Source: Phoebastria nigripes (lineage: Eukaryota > Chordata > Aves > Procellariiformes > Diomedeidae). From it: a DNA stretch of 64,000 nucleotides. Under the pieces are notes generated by a model. The model saw nothing but the letters and a program-made list of their open reading frames with translations. It made no database searches and had not been told where the DNA came from. Made by a program: the position numbers and the translations under genes. Each line of letters begins with the position of its first letter. Position 1 is the stretch's first letter. The DNA is taken from contig JAYKAV010000311.1 of the NCBI GenBank assembly GCA_035582835.1, forward strand, positions 1,884,067-1,948,066. The letters run 5' to 3'. This document shows, in pieces, positions 1 to 12,404 of the stretch.

Positions 1-3000
1 AATGGAGTACTTTCTCCAACCTGGAGCCCGTTTAAAAACAGACAGAGCTATTTTTTGACTTGCATGTCAATTCAGATGTCTAAAAAAATCTCTTCCAAAT
101 GTAGTGCTCTTAAACATAAAGAATTCCATTTAAAAACAACAAAAAATAAGATTTAAATCCACATGATTAAAAAACACTAGAAGGGTGCTAGAAACTGATG
201 TGTTTTTTCTGACTTGAAGACAAAATACATCTTAAAGGCAAACTAAACTATTCTGACTTACATAAGAGCAAGGAAATGAGAAATATTTGCCATGTGCCAT
301 CTTACTCCTGAGAGCACTCACTGGTTGTGTTCAGTTCACATTTTATAAGAGGATCTCTGTATGATGCTGTTGCCAAGGACAGTGATTTGCTCTCCTGAGC
401 GTGTGATGGGAAGTATATAGTGTATAGTGAAGTAGACAAGGATGTCAATGGGAGCTCTTCAAACCTGTAATCCTTGATATTCCACTTCACACATGAAAAT
501 ATTTTGGCAGCTAGGAAATCTGATGAAAGCTGTTGCTAACCAAATCTCCTAGTATCTTTCCCTTAAGAGTCTCACCTGCAAGACAGGCTTTATAAGACAA
601 TGTCTTAGGAAGCTCATGAGAACTTGCTTTCAAGCCTGTTGAAGCCAGGTGGATTTCCACAGGCTTTGGATCAGCCTGTTCACTGGATAGAAAGGATCCT
701 TTCATACATGCATGTTTTTATGGTTGGTCAGGATCTTGACCTGACTACTTAATCTCATGGTGCTAGATGACATGCCCATGTTGGTTCCTCTGGACACCTC
801 CAGCTCCGGTGACAGCTCTTATTTTTCTATTTGGCCCACCGGTAGACGTGGAGAAGAAAATTAATGACTTATACAAATCCTTAGGCAACTTTGCATCAAA
901 AGTTAGTTTGGGACAGAACCTCTTTCCTTTTTGTCACTTTGATGCCTGTTTAAGTAGCTCAGAAGATGATTTTTAGGATTTATTGTACTCATTGGTGTTG
1001 CTTTTTGAATCTGTATCAAGCACTCAACCAAGTATCAATTTATGATGGTAGCTTCAAAATTGTGTAATTGATGTAATAATTTCCAACTTACTTGCTTGTC
1101 ATTCCTTGCAGAAGAAACCATTTAGGGGCAGAAAAAATAATGTTTGTCAAATGGCTGTTTGGCAAATAGATTAAACTCTTTAAACATGGTTTTGAGTCAG
1201 AACTTTTCTGCAGTAAAATACAGTTCTACCATTTACAAGACTTGTAAATATAGATCTTGGTTTATTTCTCCCCATTAAATACTATAAAAGCGTTAACAAT
1301 GCAGAGGCAGCAACATGAGCTAGGAGAACATGGGGCTTTACTTGAAGCTGCCATAGTGTTTGTGGTTGAGCCTATGAGAAGTAGCCCATAATGATTTCTT
1401 ACAAAGAGATGGCAAGACAGCAATGAGAGCTGTGCTGGGCAGCATTAAAACTCCGTCCATGTAAGCAGAAGCTCCACTTGTTAGCTCAAGTTCAAGGTAC
1501 TGGAAATCTGGAAAAGAAAAAAGGCTAACTTTAAAATTTACATAAACCTATGGATGTTTTACAAGCAGGATGATATGTGCCCTGCTCTTCTAGGTGTGTG
1601 TAGCCTTTGACACTCACTTTCTTTCATTTTTCTGTTTGTGGGAGGAATTTACAAGGATTTGCACGATTTCAGAACACATAGCTGGTGCTCACCTAGTATC
1701 TGTTCCTATAACACAGCTCTTGCTATCTCTTTATATCTCTGTCTATCTCTTGCTAAATACATATATGTATACAGGTATACGTATATATGGATATACATGT
1801 CTTTATATATATCGGGAGAGAAAGAGTGAGACAGGGAGGTAGAACAGAGGTTTCATTCAGGACTACTTTTTAATTACCGCATCTGTTTTCTGCATTCAAA
1901 ATACGAAACAGATCAATTTCATAAGGAGTTTCCAGGTAGGCCAGTTTCCTAACTAGAAATAGTATGATGTGAAACAATGGGAGGGACATCAGGATTGTCC
2001 TTTTATTCAACCATAGAAGAATTTAGTCTCCAGTAGTATTAAGCAGTAATTGACACAATGGTTTCCAAACATTGTGGCTGGGACCTGACCATCTGCTTTG
2101 GGGTATGCAGTCCTGAACACATCACAAATGACTAATTACCATCAGATTTGAGACTCTGCCCATAACTAAGGTCACACCACCTTGGATTTCTGACTCCAAA
2201 TGCTCAGGAAATGTGGCACCAACACTTCAGAGGAAGAGGTAGGCATCTTGTAATGCAAACTGTAAAATAAGCCATGCACCAGAGATATTTCTCCCTAACC
2301 TTGAGCAGAAGCCAGTACCCAGATTATACCCTGAAGTGTAAAGGATTTCCCCTTTATAAAAAAATTACCTCATCTAATGTAACTGTGTGAATTACATATG
2401 CTCTTCTCACTCAACTGTATATTTCCCTTTTGAAGCCTATTTCATTTTTCACTTGTTCTATTCAAAAATATTTTGATTAACTTTTGTTTCATTCAGGTCT
2501 TCATTTGAAAGATAACACACTTTCACTTAACACTTTTGTTCCCACAGAACTCTTTTTGTGAACAGTTTTGGGGGAGAAAACACTATTTTCACTGTTTTAT
2601 CTCAATGTTTCATTTGTCATGTTGTGGAAAACCCAATGTTTTAAAATATATTAATCCAATTTTTTCTAAGAAACAAAAACTGTAAAATAAAATAATTGAA
2701 AGTTGGTGCTTTGCCATTTCTTCACTTGATTTTTCTCAGTGAAAGCAGTGTTAAGGACAAAGACAGTGTGTTTCACCACATGCTCTTTTACCATAAGCAC
2801 AGTAATGTTTTATGAGGTATCCCTCAGAGTAATGGGGAAATAGAGCACCAGCTCTACTGCCACTGAACAGAATGATAAAACTTTCTTTTTTAGTGCTGGA
2901 AGAATCAGCCCTTTTCTCCTTTGGCACCTTTTAATTTCGCAGCATGTCTCCTTGTGTTGTACCAGCTTGAGAATAGATATATAGGTTTTTCTGATTTACT

Positions 3001-6000
3001 TCTCTTCCATATTCATTACATTGTAAGTCTTTAGTGTGATTCCTCTTGAGCAGTCAGAAACTTTTAGTCACTTGTTATGCAGAACAGTTTCCATATCTGT
3101 ACTTATTTTTGCTTGCCATTTATAAGCATTGTCTACTTGTTGTTAGATTTTTTTTGAAGTCGTATGCCAAGCACTGACCATGATTTTTTAAAAGATTTTA
3201 GGACTTTAATGACTGTGCCAAAGGTCAAAAAGGCTAATCTGGGCCACAGTTTCCTTCTGTGTTATCTCACAAGCTGGGTAAAAGTGTCATGTATTAAAAG
3301 TGTAGTCAAAAGTGTTGTGATGGGAAGCATGCTTACAGCAACGTGTTAGTGGCAGAGTATCACTTGCCTTTGTATATTGATATTAGCCCCAGTGGTAGTA
3401 TAACACCTTCTAAATGTTTTCTCTTGAGGAAGCTTCTTCCTTATCCTGAATATAAGAGCTCAGTGATACAGCTGGCGCACCATGAACATAATGGGGCAGG
3501 CGATTTCTATGGCCTGTATACATTTGTCAGTGAGGTCCAAGAGCTGTCGTATGAGCAACATTTGGACACAACAGGTTAATGATATTTGGCCACGGTATAT
3601 TTTTCCTCATGGTGTGACAGAACAAAGGCATACTGGAAATGGATCCAATACTTGTGTGACATCCTTTGGACTTCATTATATTGACAAGTATGACATATGC
3701 AAAAGCCTACCTCAATTCTGGGAAAGAAATAGGCATTTTTCTGCATTTGTTCAGACCTGGGACTATGAAGGAAATCAAACAGAAGAGTAATGTTTTCAAA
3801 GCAGTTTCAAAAATAAGTTCCTCTCATGGCACTTTTCTGTCACATTGTCTCTCCTGTGTGTCATGGTGATGAGAGAACAGTGAGTTGCATTGAGATGGCT
3901 GGTTGTCTGCCAGGATGGCCCTCATTCGTTATATATGGGGAGATGAAGAATACATCCAGACTCTTACAGCTGGCAAATACTGAGTCCCACCTTAGGCGGT
4001 CACCTTAGGCTGGATTCATCTCTGTCATCTTTAGCAGTTCTCTGTGCTGAGCTCTCTGACCAACAAGAATTTTGTGCAGGGGCTTTTTCTCTGTTCTCTT
4101 TTTTCCCCACCAAAAAGGGCTCTGAAGAACGATCATTCTGCACAGCATTCTCTGCTGTTCTGCCAGGAGAAAGTCTGAACTGCAATGAGATTTATATGAG
4201 TGGAAGCTTGCACACGTGGGAAGATGCAGGAGTTATTTGGAGGTGTGTCCCCCAAGAGAAGCTCAGGTGGATGGAATGGCTTTCCAGGATCCGGGATTTA
4301 CTGTTTCAGAGACAAGAAACCAGTTGCATGCAGATGTTATACTGGTTCAAATTTAGAAGCTATTTTTGAAAATAAGGCCCTTAACAATGTTAATTACTTA
4401 TATATAATCCTTGAAATTATATTAGTGGTAGGAATTTGAATGCTACTCACACAACTTAATAGAATTACAACATTAACATTCCTTTTGCGCTTTTGAACTA
4501 TCACTGCACTTGAAGAGGGATGATACGTTTTAAAAAGCCACTGGAAACACACAAGTCAAAATAAACATCAAGGTGCTTAACATTGAAGGAACAGCATCTA
4601 GGAAGACTAAAAGAGATAACATTTCCTTCATATATTAATTTCATAACCGTATAATTTTTAACTTCTCATCACTATTTCCTTTTTCTTCTTGGATTTAAAG
4701 GAGCTGCTGATTCTGAATGGATCTGAAGTATAAAGGAGAAACCAGGAGGTGGACAGGTGCAAATGGCAATCAACATAACCTTCATCAATGTTCTTTTTCA
4801 TTAGTTTGCAAAACCATTAGAAACATGTTGCAAAATTCCCATGCTGAGCTGCCATGTTGGCGCAGTTCACTGGCTAACACCTTTAAACCACAGCAAATCC
4901 AATAGGTTATTGTGTCCTGATACTCTTCATTAGCAAAATCCAACAGTCTGATCCTGTCCAATGGATCTTCTAAAAATTGCTAAGCCACTTTTATACCCAG
5001 CAAAGGGAATCTGAGGTGCTCTGCTCATAAGGTTCACACATACAATGCTGCAGGTTCAACTAATGGTTGTCACATGGTAATAAAAAAGCAATAATAAAGC
5101 TGGATATTTAGAGACACTAAAAATCATATTTTATCAGCTGCTTTGACCTTTTTGTATCAAATGGTTAATAATATTTGGAGCAATGGAGAGTGACGACATT
5201 ACAGCCATAACAATCATTACCGATTTCAGTTGAAAAAAACCAGGTCGTATGTCACCAGGCTTGTTTCTACCCATTCAAGCACTTACCCTTTGGAGACTAT
5301 CTTTTTCTCACTCCTTGAGCCTTATCTTCAGGAAATGCTAATTAACTTGCCTTTACATAGACTTTCCTTTTAGCAGAATCACTGGGGAACTGTTTCTCCT
5401 GTTGCAATTACTGTCATTCCTACTGGTTTTCGGATTTCAGTAGCATGGTCACAGAGCTGAGAGTAATACCATGGCCCACAACTTGTGTAGTCCTGCAGGC
5501 TGTGCGGTTTAGCCTGATAGAATGATTATAGCAGGGACACCAGCTCAATGTCTAGCCTTGAAATTATTTCCAGTCTTGGTTTGCACAGGGATGGATGGAA
5601 TATATTTCAGCTCCTCCGGTGAAACAGGCTGCTCCCACAGCAGTGCAAGGCCATTTTCCCTGCTGGCCACACAGATCTCAATGAGAGCATTCATTCTCTC
5701 TGCACCAGGGATTAGCTCAATATGTATCTCTTGTACAATACAGAAATGAGAACATTAGCATATGGTGATCTGGTGATGATGATCATCATTGTTATTGCCT
5801 TTGGTCATAACTACATTTTTTCCAAAATCAAACGCGGTATGATTCAGTATGTATCCCTAAGCTGTGTATATTACAGGGCCATTTTAAGAGCATACAGATG
5901 GGTATGAGTTCCGTGGTTTGGATTTTTCCTACAGTTTAGTATCTCAGTAAGTGTTAGAACAGACATATTTCCCTATACCGTCCTTTGTCCTGCAAACATT

Positions 6001-6390
6001 GTTTGGGAAAGGCTCATATGTCTCCAGACTGGCCAGTCTATTCCTGACCCACAAACAGGTGTTTTGACAACCTCCAAACACTTGTAGTTCCTCGTTAAAG
6101 CACTGTGAATGGCACATGTGAACAATCATGCAGCCTTTGTCACTTTTTAGGCAGTTCTGCTATGACAGGAAAATTTTTATAAGCTCTCATTCCTTTGAGT
6201 GATTTCATCAGTGAAGATTTCATTTTTAAGATTCACCTCCAGTGAGTGTCATATATCAACATAATGGATAGTTTATAAAAAAAAAAAAGAGGTATGATCA
6301 TATTTGTGGTTATATGGCCTGACCAAAACTATTTGGAACTAATATAATTTTTTTCTGGCTTTGAATTGTTTTTATTAAGCAATGATGAGT
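1..6390. other. AT-rich unique DNA, no gene recognised
   Basis: No open frame here exceeds about 100 codons, and none of the short ones shows a domain, signal peptide pattern or convincing exon context. I see scattered A/T runs, a TA-rich microsatellite near 1.75 kb and no clear young transposable element. The sequence fits vertebrate intergenic or intronic DNA. Short conserved exons or non-coding RNAs cannot be excluded by eye. Confidence 0.6.
1754..1812. repeat. Degenerate (TA)n/TATG microsatellite
   Basis: Alternating pyrimidine-purine DNA built from TATA, TATG and TACA steps, with short internal palindromes. The repeat is imperfect, so it is probably an old microsatellite. It can form small cruciforms or unwind easily. 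No gene context is visible. Confidence 0.7.
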
Positions 6391-6393
6391 ATG

Positions 6394-6423
6394 TTCATAG
6401 TATATATATGAATATACTATGAA
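6394..6423. repeat. Perfect 12-bp inverted repeat with 6-nt loop
   Basis: The arm TTCATAGTATAT at 6394-6405 is matched exactly by its reverse complement ATATACTATGAA at 6412-6423, around a 6-nt AT-rich loop. It could extrude as a hairpin. It sits in AT-rich DNA next to no recognised gene, and no T-run or transcription context suggests a terminator. Confidence 0.8.
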
Positions 6424-6769
6424 TTTTCATTGCCTCTTTGAAAATAACTTTGCAGATTTATCATCAGTTTTAATACATGTGGGCTTTAAAAATGTGTGTC
6501 CTCTAAATCTAGGAAGGGGATTTGGGAGGGTGTCTGGAAGAACCACTACAGCTTCTTCTAAACTGCAAAATCCTTGGTGAACTGAGAAACTGAAGTTGTT
6601 TCTGCCTACATCCAGTTCCTCTTGTGGCAAGACAACAGCAGAATCAGATCAGACAATGATCTTCTAAGAAACATCCCCTATGTCATCTTGTCTACCTGAG
6701 AGGACTTCTAAATAAAGATATGCTTGGCTGCAGAACCCAAAACTTCTGAGATTTCATATTATTTTGTCT

Positions 6770-6803
6770 TAATAATAATAATAGTAGTAATAATAATAAT
6801 AAT
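6770..6803. repeat. (TAA)n microsatellite
   Basis: Trinucleotide tract of TAA units, interrupted by two TAG units in the middle. The interruptions suggest an older, partly stabilised array. It is a possible length polymorphism and has no coding context. Confidence 0.9.
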
Positions 6804-7054
6804 CTTTCAAATTGAGTCTTGGTTGACTCCATTTGTACTCACAGATTTTTTTAAATGAGGGCATGCTTAACATTACAGACTGTGACTGACCAGCACGGTA
6901 TTTAGAATTTGCCTAGGTTTAAGCCCATGAGCAGCTATTTTGATTTTGAAATGACCCAAGCTTAAAAAAAAAAATGAAGGAATGACGTCAGCTATAAGAC
7001 TATCCTACTGTCTTTGTTTGAAATCTATTGAATTGGGAGGATCAGGAATATGTT

Positions 7055-7115
7055 GTGTGAAATCCCGGTCCCAGAGAGCTCATTGATTTCAATGCCATTT
7101 GGGTTTTTATCTACC
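7055..7115. repeat. Possible fragment of ancient amniote repeat
   Basis: Contains a CATTGATTTCAATG core preceded by a GAAATCCCGGTCCC-like stretch. It resembles the low-copy repeats with a TTGACTTCAATGG core that also occur near 14.4, 17.8, 19.4, 59.2 and 60.1 kb. It is short and diverged, so the assignment is weak. Confidence 0.25.
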
Positions 7116-8864
7116 GCTTTCTAAGGAGAGTCTGAGTCTTCTTATTATGTAGGTGATATACATTAACATGGATCTATACAATACAATGAGTCCTTACACA
7201 GCTGCCTGTGAAACAAGCCCCTTGTATTCTTCCCATTAAGTCATTTAAGGCTACTATAAACATCCAGTCCAGTCTTGAAACTGGGGAGTTAGGGGTATAA
7301 ATTTGAAAGTTTAAAGTTGGTGCAGCTATGTTATATTATGTATTTCCACCAAATCTTTTCTTCTTTACACTGAGTGCAGAGATGTGATCTGTATGAAAAA
7401 CAAAACCACTGAGCTTGTTTCATTGAATTCATTTCACCCTGGCCATGTTGAAGTGATATGTACAGATTACTTTAGCTCATCAGAAAGTTTTAATAGGAGC
7501 AGAGATTTGTTGATATAATGTAGATTCAGGTACTGTATAAATTGATGACAGGGCCTTTTTATGGAAATGGCACTTTGCTCACCTTAAAATATATATCTTG
7601 GAACAGTTGTTAAGAAAAGAATGACTGTGTGTTCAAAATTATGGATAGAAATGTTTTTTTTTTCCCCCTCTGTGTTTAGGTCCCATACTGTATCAGGTGA
7701 GAAGCAGATGCTGATGATATAGCGATATTCCATAGGTGTGTGCAGGAAAGTACCATATTAGTACAAAACAAACCCAGAAAGTCTTAAAAAAATAGTTGCA
7801 GGGGAAAGAGAGGAGAAGGATGACCCATCTCATCATTCTCCTCTCTGCTTTAATGCTATGTTTCGTAACTACTGAATAAAGAGACTGGAGGGTATGCTAA
7901 CAGGCACACAGCTGTAAGCCCCATAGAGCTTTAAAACAGGCTACATCAGAGCAACTTAACTTTATTTTGGGAGGTTATGGGATAAGTCAGAACCTGATCT
8001 CCATTACAGCTAGATTCCAGAGATATGATCTATTTCAGCAAGGGCTCAGAGCGGCCATATTATTGGAAGTGGGTGAAAATCCACCTGGATTTGGTGCTTC
8101 AGACATGCCTAATTAGAATTCTTTAAAAGCTGTAATGATTTTTAGAGGACTACAGATAGACGCTAATAGTGTAATGATTCTGTAACATGCCTGTTCCTGG
8201 AAACTGCATATGACTTCTCACAAGATTACTGTATCATTTACATATTCCATACACCTCTCAATTTCAGAAAGAAAATTAGGAAAATCCAGGGAAAACCAGG
8301 AAAGACTGCATTAAATTGCTGAATTTCTGCTTTGGAAAATGATAAGCAAGGACCTATAGATATTCATAGTAGAGGATCATCGTTAGCAGAAGTCTGTCTT
8401 GCCAGANTGGAATTTGGAAAACATAGTTCAATTTCTATTTTTGCCCTGGACCTTCTATGCAATTGACTTTCTTAANCAAGTCATCAGGACCCAGATCCAT
8501 CTCACTTAACTTTACCATCTAGAAGGGGAATTTCTGCTGTAAGCTAGTTGCTTAGGTTCTGTACTTCATCATGAAGACATTTCACTCCCCTTTCTAGATT
8601 CTGCATAGACTAAATCTCCTCTAGCTGTATGGTGCTGATATAGTCTATACTGCATCGGTGCTAATTTTCTCCCAGGCTCGTTCCAGGACAAACCCTGAGC
8701 ATGAATGAAGAGAGAGCTTTGCCTCAGGGTCCACTCCGTGCAAGAGGTATGGGCCACACCAGCAACCTCTGCTATTTTTGTAGAGACATGATTACAGAAG
8801 ATCCTAGACCTCTGTCTTAGACTAAATGCCTAAATTTGAGATAGCTAATATTAGATGTGATGAA

Positions 8865-8940
8865 TTCTAACACTGGGTCTCTACATGCTTCTCACACTGT
8901 AAAATAGGAATAACAATAACCTTTTGTCTGTCTCAAATTA
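8865..8940 (+). mobile_element. Possible MIR-like SINE fragment
   Basis: A segment reading CTGTAAAATAGGAATAACAA preceded by a CT-rich stretch resembles the 3' part of the MIR/CORE-SINE consensus (a CTGTAAAATGGGGATAATAA-like block). Only about 70 bases can be matched by eye, so chance similarity is possible. Confidence 0.3.
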
Positions 8941-9044
8941 TTAGCATTCGACTCTGACCTTTAAGTGCTCCTGTGTTAGAAATGTGCAGTTCTGTGCAAC
9001 CACATTAATACCAATTAAATAAAATTTTACATATCTTTCATCTG

Positions 9045-9182
9045 AATCACAGAATCACAGAATGGTTGAGGTTGGAAGGCACCTCCAGAGGTCATCTGGT
9101 CCAACTCCCCTGCTCAAGCAGGGCCACCTACAGCTGGTTGCCTAGCACTGTGTCCAGATGGGTTTTGAATATCTGAGATCCA
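9045..9182 (-). mobile_element. CR1 LINE, 3' end fragment
   Basis: On the minus strand this is the extreme 3' end of a chicken-repeat-1 LINE. The + strand opens with the tandem AATCACAG AATCACAG terminal repeat, then GGTTGAGGTTGGAAGGCACC, then CATCTGGTCCAACTC and the CTGCTCAAGCAGGGCCACCT block typical of avian CR1. Only about 140 bp remain, so the copy is severely 5'-truncated, as is usual for CR1. It carries no ORF. The intact terminal repeat suggests a younger copy than the one at 13.4-14.3 kb. Confidence 0.93.
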
Positions 9183-9779
9183 GTGCTATTGATTTTCCTA
9201 TTACCGGTTAAACACAGTTGTTCACTTAATATTTATTTTAAGTTACCAAGACTTTTTTTTTTAATAAAAAAGGTGCAAAAACTTTAGCTGAGAAAGTTCT
9301 TTTTTTGGGGGGGAAAAGGATTTTATTTGCTAAACATAGCAAGTAGATAGTAGATCTGGATACAGATAAGAGACTTGAAGTCCATCATCACATTGCTTTG
9401 CCAGCTCCTTCACTAGTCCTTAAAAGCTCTTTTTATCTGTCACAATTTCCTTCATATGAGCAGCCTTTTGTTGTTGTTTTGTTGTTGCAGAGCAATGGAT
9501 TAGCCTTTCTCTGACAGTTTTTTGAGGGTAGCTTCAAAATGGCTCAGANGGGAAAAAAGAGCTAGGAGATTTGAGCCAAATTTATGCTGTAGTTTATTGG
9601 TACCCTTCTGAGTGCGCTCACAGCGTGCTGGCTGCTGGCTTGATTAAACGCAGTACAAACCGTTCTCNGCAGCTTATTGCAGCACTGGGGCAGGTGTCCA
9701 AGTCACTCTGTTAATTAAATGCCACTGATATCTGTGGAAAGTTTTGTGCCTCTGGTTACTGAAATGGCAAACACAGGGA

Positions 9780-10700
9780 AACTTATAGAAATCATCGCGC
9801 ATTTTATGAGATGAGCAGAAACCTCATTAGCAAAAGACTGATCTCCCATGTTTTCCCATGAGAGTTGGTGTGCGAGAGATGCATTGAACAACTGGCAGTT
9901 TTATTTTGGGAAGAAGAAGATCGTAGTTTTCTCTGTGTGGTTCAGCATTGAACAGACAGTCGCAAATTTTTACTCCCCTGAAATCTACCAAATCTGGGAA
10001 GCTGGAGTTACTCATGTGGCTCTTTCCAAACAGCTCATGCCTGCGAACACAAAATGAATGTAACATTTCTTGCAGGGTGGGGGAAAAAAAAAGGACAGTC
10101 AAGAAAGAGTGGGGGAAAAAAAAAGGAAAGCGGCGTACCCACACCACTGCCACTTCGCTGCGCTCCCAAGATTCGTATTCCAGTTTGGATGGAGATGAAA
10201 TTGATAGCTCTGCGGGAGGAATGTGGGAATAATGGGCTACGGACACTATGAATGNATTATGCGCTGCAGGCACAGGGCTCCTCAGTGCATCGCTGTCCGA
10301 AATTTTATTTTTATGTGGCACATATTTAGAAAATTGAGGAGCGCCTGGGCAAGTTGGGACAGCTGGTGAGCGCGTGCGGGGTGCCGGGGGAATGCCGGGG
10401 CTCCACCAGCAGCCTCTGGCCAAGCAGGTCTCCAACATGCCTGCCAGNCCCCCGCCCCAGGAGCAGCCCCCCACCGCCACCGCTGGGGCCGGACAGATGC
10501 TATGAAAGGGCTGGCATTAAGTGCCTTTTGCAGGATATTAAACCAGCATCCTAACTGGTAAAAAAAATGAATTGTCACTGACATTATGTCGGCCCACTTG
10601 GAGCCCTCTCTGCTGCTTTCTGCAGTCTGGTAACTATTACGCACAAGAGATCAATATTCTCCTCAGCACTGGAATTTAAGTAATGATTTCCAATAAAACC
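9780..10700. other. GC-richer island, candidate conserved non-coding element or unannotated exon
   Basis: Base composition rises relative to the flanks, with CpG dinucleotides concentrated at about 10130-10500, a G-run-rich patch at 10370-10500 and a tandem duplication at 10077-10127. A 217-codon open frame runs on the minus strand (9827-10480), but it contains ambiguous bases and repetitive, low-complexity residues, with no domain I recognise. I infer a possible regulatory element. Conservation itself cannot be seen from one sequence. Confidence 0.35.
10077..10127. repeat. 19-bp direct repeat, 32-bp period
   Basis: GTGGGGGAAAAAAAAAGGA occurs identically at 10077-10095 and 10109-10127. The 13-nt spacer between the copies gives a 32-bp unit. 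This looks like a recent short tandem duplication or slippage event, because even the nine-A run is the same length in both copies. Confidence 0.9.
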
Positions 10701-10760
10701 TATTTCAGACTGTTCTGGCTAGAAGACAGTGACAAGCCACAAAACATAATGCACTTAAAG

Positions 10761-10823
10761 CCTTTCTTTTCTCCTCTTTTCTTTCTTTTTTTCCCCTTCC
10801 TTCCTTTTTTTTTTTTTTTTTCC
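10761..10823. repeat. 63-nt uninterrupted polypyrimidine tract
   Basis: Only C and T occur on the + strand from 10761 to 10823, ending in an 18-T run followed by CC. Long oligopyrimidine-oligopurine tracts can adopt triplex (H-DNA) structure and are prone to slippage. It is followed by AAAGACTTG rather than an AG acceptor with coding sequence, so I do not call a splice site. Confidence 0.9.
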
Positions 10824-11159
10824 AAAGACTTGAATAATGGAAGCGAGATCTAGCGATAAGGCACATGCACGCACACAAAAAGGAGGCATTTTGGTCCAGG
10901 CCAATCTGCTTAGCTAATGGCTGTAAGCTGACACCCGTAATGAAATAAAAATGTCTCAGTGCAAGTGCATGGCTGCGCAGTTGCTACCAACACCCACCCC
11001 GGCAGCCCCAGTGATGGGTGCTGGGGAACATGCCCTTCCACATCACTTATTTTCACTTCTCTCTGTTTTGCAGCAAATAAAAGACACGTTTCCAAAATTT
11101 CATGCTGCAGAAAGTCTGATGTCTTTAGATATGGTGAACAGCTCCAGCTCCCAGTAACT

Positions 11160-11205
11160 GTAATTGACACTCCAGGTGCTCAGCACTTCTGAAAATCAGG
11201 TTTCT
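11160..11205. repeat. Possible fragment of ancient amniote repeat
   Basis: The stretch around GGTGCTCAGCACTTCTGAAA resembles a block I associate with old low-copy amniote repeats (…GTGCTCAGCACCTCTGAAAATCAGG…). About 40 bases can be compared, so confidence is low. Confidence 0.3.
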
Positions 11206-11768
11206 AGTACTGTTGCAGTTCTTTTTTTTCCTACTTGAAAGCTTTTTTTTTGTCTTTCTTTCTTATGGTCTTTACAAAAGAATCTGAAGGGTGTAAGAAG
11301 ATGACTGGTACTTGAGGAATGAAATTTCTGATCTATTATCTGTTAGTGAAGGAAATAATTTACAGAGGTGAGATAGATAGAGACATACACATATATCTTC
11401 CAAGTTGTCATAGTTTCATATTTTGCCTTTGGCCTCACTGTACTACCTAGTTTCTTTGTGTCCCGCAGCGCAGATTTCAGACAGAGGAAAGACCCTGTCC
11501 AAGTGTGCTAAGACTGGACTACTGTGGTTAAAATGGTTTCCCCTGGATCTCCCTCACAGCTTGCAGTTGTCTGATTTCAATCAGTGGCAGTTCTCTCCAC
11601 ATGTCTAGCCATCAATCTTCTCCTGCTCCTGGATGAGTGTGTCACAGCATGGTGCATGTTCCAGTTAAAAAATAGACTGCACTGCAGCTCTCCCTCCTCA
11701 GTCATTGATAAGTATTCCTTTGATATTTTTATTAAAAAAGAAAGAAAACACATTATGATATATGTTTC

Positions 11769-11804
11769 TGAAAAAAAAGAAAAGGAAAAAAAAAAAAAAA
11801 AAAA
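11769..11804. repeat. A-rich tract
   Basis: Interrupted poly(A) (A8 G A4 GG A20). It could be the tail of a decayed retroposed sequence on the + strand. No recognisable source gene or target duplication is seen upstream, so it is recorded only as a simple repeat. Confidence 0.75.
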
Positions 11805-12404
11805 GTCTGAAGCACAGCGAAGCCCTGGAGGCTATAGGAACAGCAAGAAGCAGGGAGGGAGTTTGGGGTTATGTGGTTATGATGAAGCTATTGCTTGGTA
11901 AGTTACAGTTTGTGTAAGAGTTGAGGATTTCAATCTTTATTGCTTTCCACCCCGCACTCCTCCAGCAATAAAAGTTCTCTGGACATTGTGTGAGTCTCCG
12001 GTGTTCATCCACTTCACACCCCTTCCTTCCCTCACAGTGAATAATAATTGCTATTTGAAAACAGAGCTGCTTGGAGATGGAAAGGGTTTTGTACAAAAAC
12101 TAAGCCAAGCGTGTCATAGTCCCTTGCTCTCACCTTTGGACCTTCTGGAAAGGGAAATAAATGGCTGTTCCTCTGTTTTAATTCATCTTTTAGATTATAG
12201 ACCGATCTGCCAGTCTCCTAGACCAGCTTTCCTCTGTGTGGCTGAGGTACATGCACAGGAGCATCCAGAAGTTGCCCGGTAGAGAGGACGGAGTGACCTG
12301 TCTCCACATAGGAGTCCTTACCCAAAGTAAACCCACCTTCTGAAAAGACTGAAGCTACAGAGGGTCTGCGTAATAACTCTGCTTCTGACAAAGCACTTTT
12401 CCAT

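Larger units (their letters stand above)
6804..9044. other. AT-rich unique DNA, no gene recognised
   Basis: No gene is visible. A faint old repeat-like motif (ATTGATTTCAATG) lies near 7.08 kb. Two single N bases occur at 8407 and 8476. Confidence 0.55.

Noticed and set aside
2055..2130. Possible hAT-type transposon end (CAATGGTTTCCAAACATTGT)
   Set aside because: Only the first 15-20 bases resemble such termini. No partner inverted end or 8-bp duplication is visible.
9827..10480. 217-codon minus-strand open frame, the longest in the window
   Set aside because: It runs through ambiguous bases and low-complexity sequence (the two nine-A runs become phenylalanine/proline-rich peptide) and has no domain or conserved start context. 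GC-rich DNA gives long chance frames.
10761..10830. Polypyrimidine tract followed by CCAAAG as a splice acceptor
   Set aside because: The tract is far longer than a normal acceptor tract, and no open exon with matching donor or protein similarity follows.
11769..11804. A-rich tract as the tail of a processed pseudogene
   Set aside because: No recognisable coding sequence precedes it and no flanking direct repeat was found.
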